Below, one piece after another: positions 53,408 through 63,268 of a stretch of 64,000 bases of DNA. Position 1 is the stretch's first letter. Every line of letters begins with the position of its first letter. Below the pieces are notes generated by a model that saw only the letters and a list, made by a program, of their open reading frames with translations, had not been told where the DNA came from and did not search any database. This DNA comes from Parvularcula maris (GTDB lineage: Bacteria > Pseudomonadota > Alphaproteobacteria > Caulobacterales > Parvularculaceae). The stretch lies in assembly GCF_024505085.1 (NCBI RefSeq), contig NZ_JANIBC010000004.1:182651-246650 (forward strand). The letters are read 5' to 3'. The translations under genes were made by a program, and so were the position numbers.

Positions 53408-53994
53408 GACGACCCCCTAACCCTGCCGGTTCAAGCTAAAAGTAAAGGGCGGCATGATCGGCTGGTTTGCACAACATGGTCTTGGCCTTCGCAGTCGCCT
53501 AGCGGGATGGCTGCCAGGATCATCAGTTTCAACCTGCCCATTGGTTCGATGCCGAGCGGAGCTTCCGCCCGTCGGCTCCCTTTTCTCTTCCTCGGCTGAG
53601 ATGCTAATCGGCAGGGCGGTTCGGTCAACGGCAAACCGGTCCGGCAGCTTCCCGCCGCAGGGGCTGTCGAGGTTGATAGGCTTCGTGGGCAGATGGCTGG
53701 TTTGTGGGTCTGTCTAGCAAATCAGCGCCGCCCCTACCTCTCCCTTCGGGAGAGGTCGAAGGCTGCGTCAGCAGGCTTCGGGTGAGGGCGTTCATTGCAC
53801 TCAGGTTAGTCTGCTACTAGCCCTCACTCGACATCATAGATGTCGATCTCTCCCGGAGGGAGAGATGAGCCAGCGTGCACTTCTAAAGGGGGGACCGCGC
53901 GCCTCGTTCGAAGCCGACCCTCGGCTGGGCTTCGTGATAAACGACAGCATCTAGAGGCTTGCAGACGGACGGGTTTGGCGCCATCGCCCCGCCC
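53408..53994. other. Intergenic region with a palindromic repeat, no gene seen
   Basis: A stretch of 587 bases between divergent genes. Positions 53731-53870 hold a family D repeat. ORFs at 53431-53634 (minus) and 53454-53717 (plus) lack ribosome sites and family features. Confidence 0.55.
53731..53870. repeat. Dispersed palindromic repeat, family D
   Basis: The hairpins ACCTCTCCCTTCGGGAGAGG (53736-53755) and CTCTCCCGGAGGGAGAG (53847-53863) flank a middle segment carrying GGGTGAGGGC and its counterpart GCCCTCACTC. It resembles 9479-9627. Confidence 0.75.
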
Positions 53995-55245
53995 ATGCGC
54001 ACGGCTCTTCCTCTGCTATCCCTTCTTCTCGCCGCCGCCCTCCTAGTGGGGAGCAACGGGATGCACTCGACGCTACTGGGGGTGAGGGGGACCTTGGAGG
54101 GGTTTGGCGCGACGGAGATCGCTCTTCTTCTCACCGCCTACTATGTCGGCTTCGTCGCCGGTTGCCGAAAGGCCCCCGCGATGATCCGCGATGTGGGCCA
54201 TATCAGGGCGTTCACCGCCTTCGCCTCTATCGCCAGCGCCGCCGCCATGGGGCATGCGCTCATCGTGGAGAGCTGGTTCTGGATTCCCTCCCGGCTCGTC
54301 ACGGGTTTCTGTTTCGCCGGCATCCAGATGATCATCGAGAGCTGGCTCAACGACCGCGCCACCAACGAGAACCGGGGCAAGGTGCTGTCGATCTACCGGA
54401 TCACTGACTTCACCTCCGCCACCCTGTTCCAGGCCATCCTGCCCCTCTTTGATCCCAGAAGCTTCGTGCCCTTCGGCGTACTGACGATCCTCATCAGCTT
54501 CGCCCTCGTGCCCGTGGCGCTGACCCGCGTAAGCGCGCCCACCGTGCCGAGCTCCGCCAAGCTGAACCTGCGCAAGCTCTGGCGCGTCTCGCCGCTGGCG
54601 GCCGCGGGCTCGGCGCTGGTGGGTCTGGCCGCGAGCTCCTACTGGGCGATGTCGCCGCTCTTCGTGACGGGGCTGGGCTACAGGGCGGATGTGACGGGGT
54701 ACTTCATCGGAGCGCTGATCTTCGGCGGAGCCCTCGCGCAGTTCCCGATCGGCTACCTCTCCGACCGGACCGACCGGCGCTACGTGCTGATTGGGATGAG
54801 CGCGCTGGCCCTCGTGATCGCCGCCTTCCTGCCCGTCATCGCCGGTCTCGGGGTGCCCGCGCTAATCGCGAGCGGCCTTCTCTTCGGGGCTGCGGCGGTG
54901 CCCAATTTCGGGCTCATCGTCGCTCACGCCAACGACCATGCCGAGCCGGGGGAGGCGGTCTCCGTCAACGGTGCGCTGCTCCTTCTCTTCGGCAGCGCCG
55001 CCGCCTTCGGCCCCCTCATCGCGGGCCAGCTCATCGGCCTGTTCGGCTCCGCAGCGCTCTTCTGGTGGATCGGGGCCATCTACCTCACGCTGACGGTCTT
55101 CGGCCTCGTCCGCCTGGCCAGCCGCCCCGCCCCCCAGGACGCCGGCAGCTACGTCCTCGTCACAAGACAGCAGCCCACTACCTTCGAGCTCGACCCGAGG
55201 GTGGCTGAGGACGAAAGGCCGCGGGAGTCATCACCGAGCGCTTGA
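53995..55245 (+). CDS. MFS transporter
   Basis: A protein of 416 residues with about twelve membrane helices. GYLSDRTDRRYVLIG is the conserved loop between helices 2 and 3 of each MFS half. TGFCFAGIQMIIESWLNDRATNENRGK is typical of the YcaD-type subgroup. Substrate unknown. ATG 53995 begins MRTALPLLSLL; no good ribosome site is seen. Confidence 0.85.
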   Translation: MRTALPLLSLLLAAALLVGSNGMHSTLLGVRGTLEGFGATEIALLLTAYYVGFVAGCRKAPAMIRDVGHIRAFTAFASIASAAAMGHALIVESWFWIPSRLVTGFCFAGIQMIIESWLNDRATNENRGKVLSIYRITDFTSATLFQAILPLFDPRSFVPFGVLTILISFALVPVALTRVSAPTVPSSAKLNLRKLWRVSPLAAAGSALVGLAASSYWAMSPLFVTGLGYRADVTGYFIGALIFGGALAQFPIGYLSDRTDRRYVLIGMSALALVIAAFLPVIAGLGVPALIASGLLFGAAAVPNFGLIVAHANDHAEPGEAVSVNGALLLLFGSAAAFGPLIAGQLIGLFGSAALFWWIGAIYLTLTVFGLVRLASRPAPQDAGSYVLVTRQQPTTFELDPRVAEDERPRESSPSA

Positions 55246-55246
55246 C

Positions 55247-55260
55247 ATCGTATATACGAT
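55247..55260. promoter_or_regulatory. Perfect palindrome, candidate BrnA operator
   Basis: ATCGTATATACGAT is a complete 14-bp palindrome, two bases after the MFS stop and 90 bases before brnT. BrnTA operons are autoregulated by BrnA, so binding here is likely but unproven. Confidence 0.55.
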
Positions 55261-55350
55261 AGATGAATGATGCGAACGCGAAAGCACGGTTGTGAGAGGC
55301 CGGAACCAAAAAGAGGAACACGATGATCAATCTTCTTCGAGGAGCCCCTC

Positions 55351-55677
55351 ATGATACAGCTCACTTGGAACGAGGAAAAGCGCGCGAAGGTCTATGAGGA
55401 GCGAGGCGTCGATCTACTCGCGGCTGCGGAGATGTTTCTCTATCCCGAGCGGACGGTTGGTCGCCGAGATGACCGGCAGGACTACGGTGAAGAGCGGTTC
55501 AATGCCGTCGGTCCCTCATCGGAGGGCGTATGGTACCATCTGACCTATACGCGGCGGGGCGAGGTGATCCATCTGATCACCGCTTGGAGGCTCAATGACG
55601 AAAGCCGACGAAAATATCAAAAGCGCTACGCTGGAAGAGCTGAAGGCGATGCGGAAGAGGGGAGAGATCCGTCCTGA
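55351..55677 (+). CDS. brnT: BrnT-family ribonuclease toxin
   Basis: A protein of 108 residues. LTWNEEKRAKVYEERGVDLLAA, then RQDYGEERF and EVIHLITAWRLNDESRRKYQ, are the BrnT pattern of a RelE-like RNase toxin. GAGGAG precedes ATG 55351. Its end overlaps brnA by 83 bases, longer than usual. The tail after RRKYQKRYAGR may be non-essential. Confidence 0.85.
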   Translation: MIQLTWNEEKRAKVYEERGVDLLAAAEMFLYPERTVGRRDDRQDYGEERFNAVGPSSEGVWYHLTYTRRGEVIHLITAWRLNDESRRKYQKRYAGRAEGDAEEGRDPS

Positions 55678-55936
55678 CGCGGAAGACGCTCCTCGCTATC
55701 CCGTGCCGGAAGGCTTCTGGGAGGAGGCGGTTCCTCTCTCCCGCCTACACGAGAAGACACCGGTCAGCCTGCGCGTGGACCGGGACGTTCTCGACTGGTT
55801 CAAGGCGCAGGGCAGTGGGCACCTGACCCGCATGAACATGGTCCTACGGGCCTTCTACGAAGCGCATCATGGGCGAGAGACGGCTAGTACGGACGACATC
55901 CCGCCCGAGCCGCCCCTCGCCGGGCGCTCCGTTTAG
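55595..55936 (+). CDS. brnA: BrnA-family antitoxin
   Basis: A protein of 113 residues. PVSLRVDRDVLDWFKAQGSG with RMNMVLRAFYEAHHG is the ribbon-helix-helix DNA-binding and toxin-neutralising part. GGAGG precedes ATG 55595, in another frame within brnT. A later ATG (in LKAMRKRGEI) could also be used. Its stop overlaps sodC on the other strand by four bases. Confidence 0.85.
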   Translation: MTKADENIKSATLEELKAMRKRGEIRPDAEDAPRYPVPEGFWEEAVPLSRLHEKTPVSLRVDRDVLDWFKAQGSGHLTRMNMVLRAFYEAHHGRETASTDDIPPEPPLAGRSV

Positions 55937-56550
55937 TCGAACGCCGCGCAGGCGATCCTGCCGCCGGCGCCGCCGATGGGCTGGGTGATGTGGTCGTCCT
56001 CGTTCTCGTGGATGATGAGGGCGAAGCCGTCCTCGTCCCTGGCCTGGTCAAGGAGAAGGCCGCCCGCGAAGATCTCGGCGCGCAGCCCCTCCGCACCGGC
56101 ATAGCTGTTCGGGAAGTCCGCGCCTGTGTGGTAGCCCTGGCGGTTGAGAAGGCCGTGGACGTTGTCGTCGATATTGATGTGGCTGCCCGACGCCTTGAAG
56201 CCCTCGGCTGCGTCGGAGCAGTCGCCGACCTGGTGCAGGTGGACGCCGTGATAGCCTTCGGGAATGCCTGAGGCGTCGAGGCGGATCACCATGCCGTTCG
56301 CGCCTGCGCGCAGCTCGGCCTGGCCAATGACCTCCCCGTCCGTGCCGACGATGTCGGCGGTCTGCATCTCGTCCGGTGCCACTGGAGGCGGGGTGAACTC
56401 CTGGGAGCGCGTCTCGCCCTCAGGGGACGTCTGAGGTCCCTCGAGCACCACCTCGGGCACCTCCTGGCTGCCGGATGCTGCATCGCTCTCCCCTCCGCCG
56501 CAGGCGATGAGAACCGGAAGAATTGCTGACAGAACAAGGGGTTTACGCAT
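55933..56550 (-). CDS. sodC: Lipoprotein Cu/Zn superoxide dismutase
   Basis: A protein of 205 residues with a lipobox (ILPVLIAC), so it is membrane-anchored in the periplasm. The copper ligands are in GVHLHQVGDC, SGSHIN and IIHENEDDH; GGRIAC carries the active-site Arg. The zinc loop reads NVHGLLNRQGYHTGADFPN: one residue longer than the usual H-x-G-D-x-P-N. It detoxifies superoxide. Activity with the altered loop is unproven. Confidence 0.88.
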   Translation of the reverse strand: MRKPLVLSAILPVLIACGGGESDAASGSQEVPEVVLEGPQTSPEGETRSQEFTPPPVAPDEMQTADIVGTDGEVIGQAELRAGANGMVIRLDASGIPEGYHGVHLHQVGDCSDAAEGFKASGSHINIDDNVHGLLNRQGYHTGADFPNSYAGAEGLRAEIFAGGLLLDQARDEDGFALIIHENEDDHITQPIGGAGGRIACAAFD

Positions 56551-56648
56551 GGGAGGCTCCTCTCAAACACCGTGTGGCGGTCGCTGGCGAAGACTGCTAA
56601 CGCGTGGCCACTTGATTCATGAACACCGAATGACAGCGAAAGCGCCCC

Positions 56649-59408
56649 GTGGCCGATAACGAAGACGACATCCCCGAAACCGGTTCCCCCGACGACCTAG
56701 GTGAAGTGGCGCCCGAGAACATGCTCCCCGCCGAGCTTCCCCCCGGCGTGAGCACCGTCTCGATCTCCGGCGAGATGGAGCGCAGCTATCTCGACTACGC
56801 CATGAGCGTGATCGTCAGCCGCGCCATCCCCGATGCGCGCGACGGCCTCAAGCCCGTGCACCGGCGTATCCTCTGGTCGATGCACCAGAACGGCTTCACG
56901 CCGGACAAGAAGCACAAGAAGTCCGCCAACGTGGTCGGCGACGTGATCGGTAAGTATCACCCCCACGGCGATACGGCGGTCTATGACGCGCTGGTGCGGA
57001 TGGCCCAGGACTTCTCCATGCGACTGCCGCTGATCGACGGGCAGGGCAATTTCGGCTCGATCGACAACGACCCCCCCGCCGCCATGCGCTACACCGAGTG
57101 CCGCATGGACCACCCGGCCATGTCGCTTCTCGCCGATATCGAGAAGGACACGGTCAACTTCCAGGACACCTATGACGGTGAGCGCAAGGAGCCGGTCTGT
57201 TTGCCCGCGCGCTTCCCGAACCTGCTGGTCAACGGGGCAGGGGGCATCGCCGTCGGCATGGCGACGAACATCCCGCCGCACAATCTCGGCGAGATCATCG
57301 AGGCGACCACGACCCTGATCGAGGATCCCGAGACCTCGGACGAGCGCCTTCTCGAGATCGTGCCGGGTCCTGACTTTCCCACGGGCGGGCAGATCCTCGG
57401 CAAGTCCGGCGCCCGGTCAGGCCTGATGACAGGCCGCGGCTCGGTCGTCATGCGCGGGCGGACGGAGATCGAGGAGATCAGGAAGGACCGCTACGCCATC
57501 ATCGTCTCGGAAGTGCCGTTCCAGGTGAACAAGGCGGCCATGGTGGAGAAGATCGCGCTTCTCGTCCGTGAGAAGAAGATCGAGGGCATTGCGGACCTCC
57601 GCGATGAGAGCGACCGTCACGGTATCCGCGTGGTCATCGAGCTGAAACGCGACGCCAATGCCGAGGTGGTGCTAAACAACCTCTACAAGCAGAGCCCGCT
57701 TCAGACCTCCTTCGGCGTCAACATGCTGGCGCTCAACGGTGGCCGTCCTGAACAAATGAGCCTCCGCTCGGTGCTGATGAGCTTCATCGCTTTCCGCGAG
57801 GAGGTGATCACCAGGCGGACCAAGCACGATCTCGGCAAGGCCCGCGACCGCGCCCATGTCCTGACCGGCCTCGCCATCGCGGTGGCCAACATCGACGAGG
57901 TGGTGCGCCTCATCCGCGCTTCGCAGACCCCTGCCGAGGCCCGCGAAGCCTTGATGGCGCGTTCCTGGCCAGCGGCGGACATGGCCCCGCTGATTCGCTT
58001 GGTGGCGGACCCCCGCCACAAGCTTTCCGATGACGGAACGCTGAAGCTCTCCGAGACGCAAGCGAGGGCCATTCTCGACCTGCGCCTGCAGCGCCTCACC
58101 GCACTTGGTGCCGATGAGATCGGCGACGAGCTGAAGAAGCTGGCGGGCGAGATCGAGGACTATCTCGACATCCTCTCCAACCGCGGCCGCGTGCTGCAGA
58201 TCGTGACCGACGAGCTGAACGAGGTGCGCGAGAAGTTCGCCACCCCCCGCCGCTCGGAGTTCATCGACGCAGTGGAGATGGAGGACGAGGACCTCATCAC
58301 CCGCGAGGATATGGTGGTGACCGTCAGCCACTCTGGCTACGTCAAGCGCACGCCGCTCTCCACCTACCGGGCCCAGCGCCGGGGCGGCAAGGGCCGCTCG
58401 GGCATGTCGATGAAGGACGAGGATTTCGTCAGCCAGCTTTTCGTCGGCAACACGCATACGAACCTTCTCTTTTTCACCGACCGCGGCATGGTCTACCGGC
58501 TCAAGCTCTGGCGTCTGCCAGAGGGCGGGCCGACCTCGCGCGGCAAGGCTTTCGTCAACCTCCTGCCGCTGGAGCAGGGGGAGCGGGTCAACGTGATCCT
58601 TCCGATGCCGGAGGATGAGGGGAGCACCGAGCTCGTCTTCGCCACCCGCTCGGGGGGCGTCCGCCGCAACAAGCTCTCGGATTTCGAGAACATCAACCGC
58701 GCCGGCAAGATCGCCATGAAGCTCGACGAGGGTGACGAGTTGGTCGGTGTGCGCCTCGCGCGCGGCGGCCAGGACGATGTGCTCCTGACCACCGCCGAGG
58801 GCATGGCCATCCGCTTCCCCGTGGACGCAGTTCGGGTGTTCAGCGGGCGGACCTCCACGGGTGTGCGCGGCGTCAGGCTGGCCGACGGCGACGAGGTGAT
58901 CGGCATGTCGATCATCCGCCACTTCGATGCGACGCCTGAGGAGGCAAGGGCCTATCTCAAGCACGCCGCCGCCATGCGGCGCGCGGCAGGTGACGGCGAG
59001 ACCGAGGGTTCAGAAGAGGAAGGCGCCGAAGCGGCCCTCAGCTCCGAGCGCATCGCGTCGATGGCGGCCGCGGAGACCTTCATCCTCACCGTGACTGAGA
59101 ACGGCTACGGCAAGCGGACCTCGTCGTTCGAGTACCGAACATCAGGGCGCGGCGGCAAGGGCATCATCGCCATCGTCACCTCCAAACGGAACGGCCGCGT
59201 GGTGGCCAGCTTCCCGGCGGAGGACGGCGAGGAGGTCATGCTCGTCACCGATGGCGGCCAGCTCATCCGCACCCCGGTGGACGACATCCGCATCGCTGGC
59301 CGCAACACCCAAGGGGTCACCATCATCAACACCCGCGAGGGCGAGAAGGTGGTCAGCGTGGAAGGTGTCGGCGAGACCGGCGAAGAGGCGGAGGCGGTGG
59401 AGGAGTGA
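56649..59408 (+). CDS. gyrA: DNA gyrase subunit A
   Basis: A protein of 919 residues from GTG 56649. It cuts and rejoins DNA to add negative supercoils, with GyrB. The catalytic Tyr148 is in MRYTECRM. The quinolone region reads [10 protein letters not shown], with Thr109 where E. coli has Ser83 and Asp113 at the Asp87 position. QRRGGKG is the GyrA box of the C-terminal domain, which has an acidic insert ([11 protein letters not shown]). Its stop overlaps the next gene by four bases. Confidence 0.97.
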   Translation: MADNEDDIPETGSPDDLGEVAPENMLPAELPPGVSTVSISGEMERSYLDYAMSVIVSRAIPDARDGLKPVHRRILWSMHQNGFTPDKKHKKSANVVGDVIGKYHPHGDTAVYDALVRMAQDFSMRLPLIDGQGNFGSIDNDPPAAMRYTECRMDHPAMSLLADIEKDTVNFQDTYDGERKEPVCLPARFPNLLVNGAGGIAVGMATNIPPHNLGEIIEATTTLIEDPETSDERLLEIVPGPDFPTGGQILGKSGARSGLMTGRGSVVMRGRTEIEEIRKDRYAIIVSEVPFQVNKAAMVEKIALLVREKKIEGIADLRDESDRHGIRVVIELKRDANAEVVLNNLYKQSPLQTSFGVNMLALNGGRPEQMSLRSVLMSFIAFREEVITRRTKHDLGKARDRAHVLTGLAIAVANIDEVVRLIRASQTPAEAREALMARSWPAADMAPLIRLVADPRHKLSDDGTLKLSETQARAILDLRLQRLTALGADEIGDELKKLAGEIEDYLDILSNRGRVLQIVTDELNEVREKFATPRRSEFIDAVEMEDEDLITREDMVVTVSHSGYVKRTPLSTYRAQRRGGKGRSGMSMKDEDFVSQLFVGNTHTNLLFFTDRGMVYRLKLWRLPEGGPTSRGKAFVNLLPLEQGERVNVILPMPEDEGSTELVFATRSGGVRRNKLSDFENINRAGKIAMKLDEGDELVGVRLARGGQDDVLLTTAEGMAIRFPVDAVRVFSGRTSTGVRGVRLADGDEVIGMSIIRHFDATPEEARAYLKHAAAMRRAAGDGETEGSEEEGAEAALSSERIASMAAAETFILTVTENGYGKRTSSFEYRTSGRGGKGIIAIVTSKRNGRVVASFPAEDGEEVMLVTDGGQLIRTPVDDIRIAGRNTQGVTIINTREGEKVVSVEGVGETGEEAEAVEE

Positions 59409-59875
59409 GCCGCAGGCTGACCATCTCTACCCTGCTCGACGCGAAGCCGGACCTGGTCTGGCAGCACGTGAACACACCTCGGCTTCATCAATACGTGGCC
59501 AGACCGTTTCTCTCCTTCACCCCGGTCGAGCCTTCGGTTTGGCCGAAGGTCTGGGATGACGGGGACTACCTGGCCTCCATGAAGCTGGGCGGCGCACTGC
59601 CGATCGGGCGGCAGACGATCTCGATCTCGCGCCCCGCCCCCGAAGGAAGCTCGCGCTTTCTGCGAGACAACGGCCACAGCCCTTCGATCAAACGCTGGGA
59701 CCACCTCATCACCATCAGGCCGGAGGGGCAGGCCGCCTATTACGAGGACCAGCTGGACCTTGATGCGGGCTTGCGCACCCCTTTGGTCGCAGCGTTTTCA
59801 AAGCGGTTCTACACCCATCGGCAAGCCCGGTGGCGCGAGCTTGTCAGCAAGAGCTTCGACTACGGACGGGTTTGA
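59405..59875 (+). CDS. SRPBCC-like protein
   Basis: A protein of 156 residues from GTG 59405, sharing GTGA with gyrA. The start [18 protein letters not shown] resembles the START/SRPBCC fold, which binds hydrophobic ligands. No ligand can be named. It is translationally coupled to gyrA and to the membrane gene after it. Confidence 0.7.
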   Translation: MSRRLTISTLLDAKPDLVWQHVNTPRLHQYVARPFLSFTPVEPSVWPKVWDDGDYLASMKLGGALPIGRQTISISRPAPEGSSRFLRDNGHSPSIKRWDHLITIRPEGQAAYYEDQLDLDAGLRTPLVAAFSKRFYTHRQARWRELVSKSFDYGRV

Positions 59876-60324
59876 TGGGGGAAGCGCTCCGCCCCCTGAT
59901 CGGCATCGCCGCCGCCAGCGGTGCGCTCGCCATCGCGGTGCTGAGCTTCACGGGCGCCATCTGGCCCTATGCGCCGGATGATGAGGGGAGGGCCTATCTC
60001 GCCTTCGCCAACGCCTTCGCCGCGATCACGTTCTTCTCCTGCGTTCTGATACTGATCAGCGCGGTCGTTGCGGCCGCCCATCGCCATCGCTGGCGCATGC
60101 AGCTGTTCGTCGCCCTGTCGGCGATCGTCTTCCTTGTGGGCTTTGTCGGCACCTCCTTCCAGCTTGTCGAAGCCATGAACACCTGGTTCGAGCAGGCGCC
60201 GCGCATGGGTCCTGGCAGCGTGACGACGGTGCGGCTCCTATCCCTTTGCGGGGTAGACGCGATCTTCCTCGGCCTCGCCTTCGGCATTGTCGAGCTCGTC
60301 CGCAGGCTGCGGAACGCTTCCTAG
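59875..60324 (+). CDS. Four-helix membrane protein, unknown function
   Basis: A protein of 149 residues with four predicted membrane helices. No family recognised. ATG 59875 overlaps the previous stop by one base (TGATG). It is the third gene of the gyrA unit. Confidence 0.7.
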   Translation: MGEALRPLIGIAAASGALAIAVLSFTGAIWPYAPDDEGRAYLAFANAFAAITFFSCVLILISAVVAAAHRHRWRMQLFVALSAIVFLVGFVGTSFQLVEAMNTWFEQAPRMGPGSVTTVRLLSLCGVDAIFLGLAFGIVELVRRLRNAS

Positions 60325-60506
60325 GGGAACCGGTAGAGTAAGGAGGGAAAAGCGATGGCTGGGCTCTGCCGACGCTACCGACTTTTAACCGTGAGCTGAC
60401 AGCTTTCTTCGATACGCTCTACGCTCCTACTCTCGTGACTTTTGCGTCTGTCACAGGATGCTCACAGCGTCCGAACAGGCGGGCAGGTTTCGTCACGGAG
60501 GCTCCT

Positions 60507-60851
60507 ATGCCCAAACTTCTGACCCTGTCTGCCGTCAGCCTGATGGCGCTCACCGCCTGCACTACTACCGGCAACACGGAGCGCAACGCCCTCGGCGGCG
60601 CGGCGATCGGTGCGGCTGCGGGCGCTTTGATCGGCAACGCCGTGGGCGGCGGTGCATCGGAGGGCGCGGCCATCGGCGCCGTTCTCGGCGGCGGCGCGGG
60701 CGCTGCCCGCGGCCAGGCCCAGGACCGCGAGCTCGAAAGCCGGCAGAACGCCCAGCGCAAGCTCTTCTTCGACGAGAAGGCGCAGCGTCAGTACTATTTC
60801 GACGAGCGCTCCGGCCAGACCTTCTGGGCCAATGGCGAGTTCAGGAGCTGA
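60507..60851 (+). CDS. Glycine-zipper lipoprotein
   Basis: A protein of 114 residues with a lipobox at MALTAC. A Gly/Ala-rich zipper (GGAAIGAAAGALIGNAVGGG) can insert in the membrane, as in YMGG/Rickettsia 17-kDa-like proteins. The C terminus is charged. A ribosome site GGAGG precedes ATG 60507. Its role in the envelope is unknown. Confidence 0.85.
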   Translation: MPKLLTLSAVSLMALTACTTTGNTERNALGGAAIGAAAGALIGNAVGGGASEGAAIGAVLGGGAGAARGQAQDRELESRQNAQRKLFFDEKAQRQYYFDERSGQTFWANGEFRS

Positions 60852-60974
60852 CACAGCTCCGACGGGAGGTTCGCCGAGCGAGCCTCCCATCTGTCTTTTC
60901 GGTCATCAAACCTTCACGACAGGACCGGGCTGTGGCAAGGCGGGGTTGTTTCTTCAGCCACCCTTAGCAAGGTC

Positions 60975-61478
60975 ATGACCAAACCCCTCATCGGCCTCTA
61001 TCCCGGCACGTTCGACCCGATCACCCTCGGCCACCTCGACATCATCAAGCGGGCGGTGAAGCTCTGCGACGAGCTGGTCATCGGGGTAGCCAAGCACTCG
61101 GGCAAGGACCCACTCTTCACCCTGGAGGAGCGGATCGAGCTCGTCCGCGCCTCCATCGCCGAGACCGAGGAGGGGGCGAGGGCCACGGTGCGGGTCGAGC
61201 CCTTCGAGGGGCTTCTGATCCACTATGCCGAGAGCCTGAACTGCAACCTCATCATCCGTGGCCTGCGCGCCGTGTCGGACTTCGAGTACGAGTTCCAGAT
61301 GGTGGGCATGAACTCGGCCATGAACGACGACATCGAGACCGTCTTCTTGATGGCCGACGCCCGCTACCAGTCCATCGCCAGCCGCCTGGTCAAGGAGATC
61401 GCCAAGCTTGGCGGCTCCTTCGAGCATTTCGTCCCCGATGCGGTGGCCGAACCCTTGAAGGCGAAGCTTACCGCCTGA
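60975..61478 (+). CDS. coaD: Phosphopantetheine adenylyltransferase
   Basis: A protein of 167 residues. It makes dephospho-CoA from phosphopantetheine and ATP. The nucleotidyltransferase motif is GTFDPITLGHLDI (T-x-G-H), and YQSIASRLVKEIAKLGG is the usual second motif. It lies downstream of gyrA, as in many alphaproteobacteria. Confidence 0.96.
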   Translation: MTKPLIGLYPGTFDPITLGHLDIIKRAVKLCDELVIGVAKHSGKDPLFTLEERIELVRASIAETEEGARATVRVEPFEGLLIHYAESLNCNLIIRGLRAVSDFEYEFQMVGMNSAMNDDIETVFLMADARYQSIASRLVKEIAKLGGSFEHFVPDAVAEPLKAKLTA

Positions 61479-61536
61479 CCAGCGTGTAAGCGCCGGGCCG
61501 CTAGCGCCCGAAGATGTGATCGGCTATCAGACAACC

Positions 61537-62424
61537 ATGCGTATCTTCGCCTGTCTTGCCGCCGCTGCGGCTGTCCTCACCGCTCCCGCCCTGGCTTTCC
61601 AGCAGCGTCCGCCGACCGAGGCCGAACTGCTGCTGCAGAACGCTCCCGACGAGGTCTGGCAGGAGGTCGATCCGGAGAACCTTCTCGTCATCGACCTGCC
61701 GTCGGGTCCCGCCATCGCGGAGCTGCGCCCCGACTTCGCGCCGCTCCATGTGGAGCGGATCAAGCAGCTCTCCCGCGACGGCTTCTACAACGGCACGATC
61801 TTCCACCGGGTCATTGACGGCTTTATGGCCCAAGGGGGGGACCCGACAGGGACGGGGACCGGCGGCTCGACCTATCCCGACCTCAAGGGCCGTTTCGTCA
61901 CCGAGCGCGGCAAGCTGGGCAACTTCATCCCCGTGGGCCGCGACGACCGAGCCTCGGTCATCGGTTTTCTCGGCACCATGCCGATCGGTGCCCAGACCAC
62001 GGCGCTGACGGAGTTTCTGAACACAGAGGCGGTGGGCGCCTGGCCGCTCCACTGCCCCGAGGTGCTGTCCATGGCGCGGGCCGGAGACCCCGACTCGGCC
62101 AACAGCCAGTTCTTCATCATGCTGGCCGACAACCGCCGCTCCCTCGATCAGCAGTACACGGCCTGGGGCCGCATCATCGACGGTGAGCGCAATGTGCGCC
62201 GCATCAACCGGGGCGAGCCGCCCGAACGCCCGACTCCCATCCTGCGCATGAGGGTGATGAGCGACCTGCCCGCCGGTGAACAAAAGCGGGTCGAGGTCTT
62301 GAGAACCGACAGCGAAACCTTCAAGGCCTGGCTTCAACAGACCGGCAACATGACCGAGGACGGCTTCTTCCCTGACGCCTGCGCGGTCAAGGTCCCGGTG
62401 CGCATCGACGATAGGATTAGCTGA
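61537..62424 (+). CDS. Exported cyclophilin-type peptidyl-prolyl isomerase
   Basis: A protein of 295 residues with signal peptide MRIFACLAAAAAVLTAPALA. FYNGTIFHRVIDGFMAQGGDPTGTG and SANSQFFIML are the cyclophilin active-site and ligand loops. A GNFIPVGRDDRASVI insert lies between them. It folds periplasmic proteins. Its stop overlaps the ppiB start (TGATG). Confidence 0.9.
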   Translation: MRIFACLAAAAAVLTAPALAFQQRPPTEAELLLQNAPDEVWQEVDPENLLVIDLPSGPAIAELRPDFAPLHVERIKQLSRDGFYNGTIFHRVIDGFMAQGGDPTGTGTGGSTYPDLKGRFVTERGKLGNFIPVGRDDRASVIGFLGTMPIGAQTTALTEFLNTEAVGAWPLHCPEVLSMARAGDPDSANSQFFIMLADNRRSLDQQYTAWGRIIDGERNVRRINRGEPPERPTPILRMRVMSDLPAGEQKRVEVLRTDSETFKAWLQQTGNMTEDGFFPDACAVKVPVRIDDRIS

Positions 62425-62867
62425 TGGGTAAGCTCAAGCTGAAGCTCGAAACGGGCGACGTGGTCATCGAGACCTATGAGGACAAAGCGCCGAAGCACGT
62501 GGCGCAGATCACCAAGCTCGCCGAGGACGGCTTCTATGACGGGCTGACCTTCCACCGGGTGATCGACGGCTTCATGGCTCAGGGCGGCGACCCCAAGGGC
62601 GACGGCACCGGCGGCTATTCGGAGAACCTACCTGCCGAGTTCAACGATGTCAGCCACCAGGAAGGCGTCTGCTCCATGGCGCGCGCCCAGGACCCGAACT
62701 CCGCCTCCAGCCAGTTCTTCATCTGCCTCGACGACGCCAGTTTCCTCGATAAGCAGTACACGGTATGGGGCAAGGTGGTCGAAGGCATGGACCACGTCCA
62801 CGCCATCAACAAGGGCGAGCCGCCTGCCAACCCGACGAAGATCCTCGAGTTCCGCAAGGCGGACTGA
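62424..62867 (+). CDS. ppiB: Cytoplasmic cyclophilin peptidyl-prolyl isomerase
   Basis: A protein of 147 residues without signal peptide. FYDGLTFHRVIDGFMAQGGDPKGDGTGG and SASSQFFICLDDASFLDKQYT are complete cyclophilin motifs. It is coupled to the exported paralogue upstream. Confidence 0.95.
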   Translation: MGKLKLKLETGDVVIETYEDKAPKHVAQITKLAEDGFYDGLTFHRVIDGFMAQGGDPKGDGTGGYSENLPAEFNDVSHQEGVCSMARAQDPNSASSQFFICLDDASFLDKQYTVWGKVVEGMDHVHAINKGEPPANPTKILEFRKAD

Positions 62868-62893
62868 GTTTCCTCAGACTGCTGAGGTTTCAG

Positions 62894-62923
62894 AACCCGG
62901 TTGCCGACGGCAGCCGGGTTTTT
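62894..62923 (+). terminator. Terminator after ppiB
   Basis: AACCCGG-T-TGCC pairs with GGCA-G-CCGGGTT around GAC, followed by TTT, about 27 bases after the ppiB stop. Confidence 0.85.
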
Positions 62924-63040
62924 GTTTGGGCAGGGCTTTTCTTACAGGTCATTCTGAAGCAGGCGAAGTGTGAGCCTAGTATCCAGAATTAGTCCGGGTG
63001 GGTTTGCCGGGCGGTTCTTCTTTTTCTATCATTCCGATTC

Positions 63041-63080
63041 TGGATTCCGGGCTCGCTCTTCGAGCGCCCCGGAATGACGG
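63041..63080. repeat. Dispersed palindromic repeat, variant of family A
   Basis: TGGATTCCGGGCTCG (63041-63055) and CCCCGGAATGACGG (63067-63080) match 4550-4588 almost base for base. Confidence 0.75.
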
Positions 63081-63083
63081 CCC

Positions 63084-63110
63084 GTAGGGTGGACGCCGGA
63101 GGCGGCCACC
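63084..63110. repeat. Short dispersed repeat, family C
   Basis: GTAGGGTGGACGCC then GGCGGCCACC forms a palindrome around CGGA. It resembles 7381-7408. Confidence 0.55.
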
Positions 63111-63138
63111 TTTCCTAGGTACAACGCATGGTCCTACC

Positions 63139-63268
63139 GCCGTCATCCCGGACAGCGAAGCGGATACGGGACCCAAGGCCGGACGTTACGAACCGCTCGG
63201 TCCGGGGCACGTGGGGGAAGCGCTCGGTCCATGGGTCCCGGATAGCCTTCGGCTTCCGGGATGACGGT
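63139..63268. repeat. Dispersed palindromic repeat, family A
   Basis: The outer arms are CCGTCATCCCGG (63140-63151) and CCGGGATGACGG (63256-63267), with GGTCCATGGGTCCCGG before the right arm, as in 14289-14403. Confidence 0.85.

Noticed and set aside
53454..53717. An 87-residue ORF on the plus strand
   Set aside because: No Shine-Dalgarno, no domain, and composition unlike coding DNA here.
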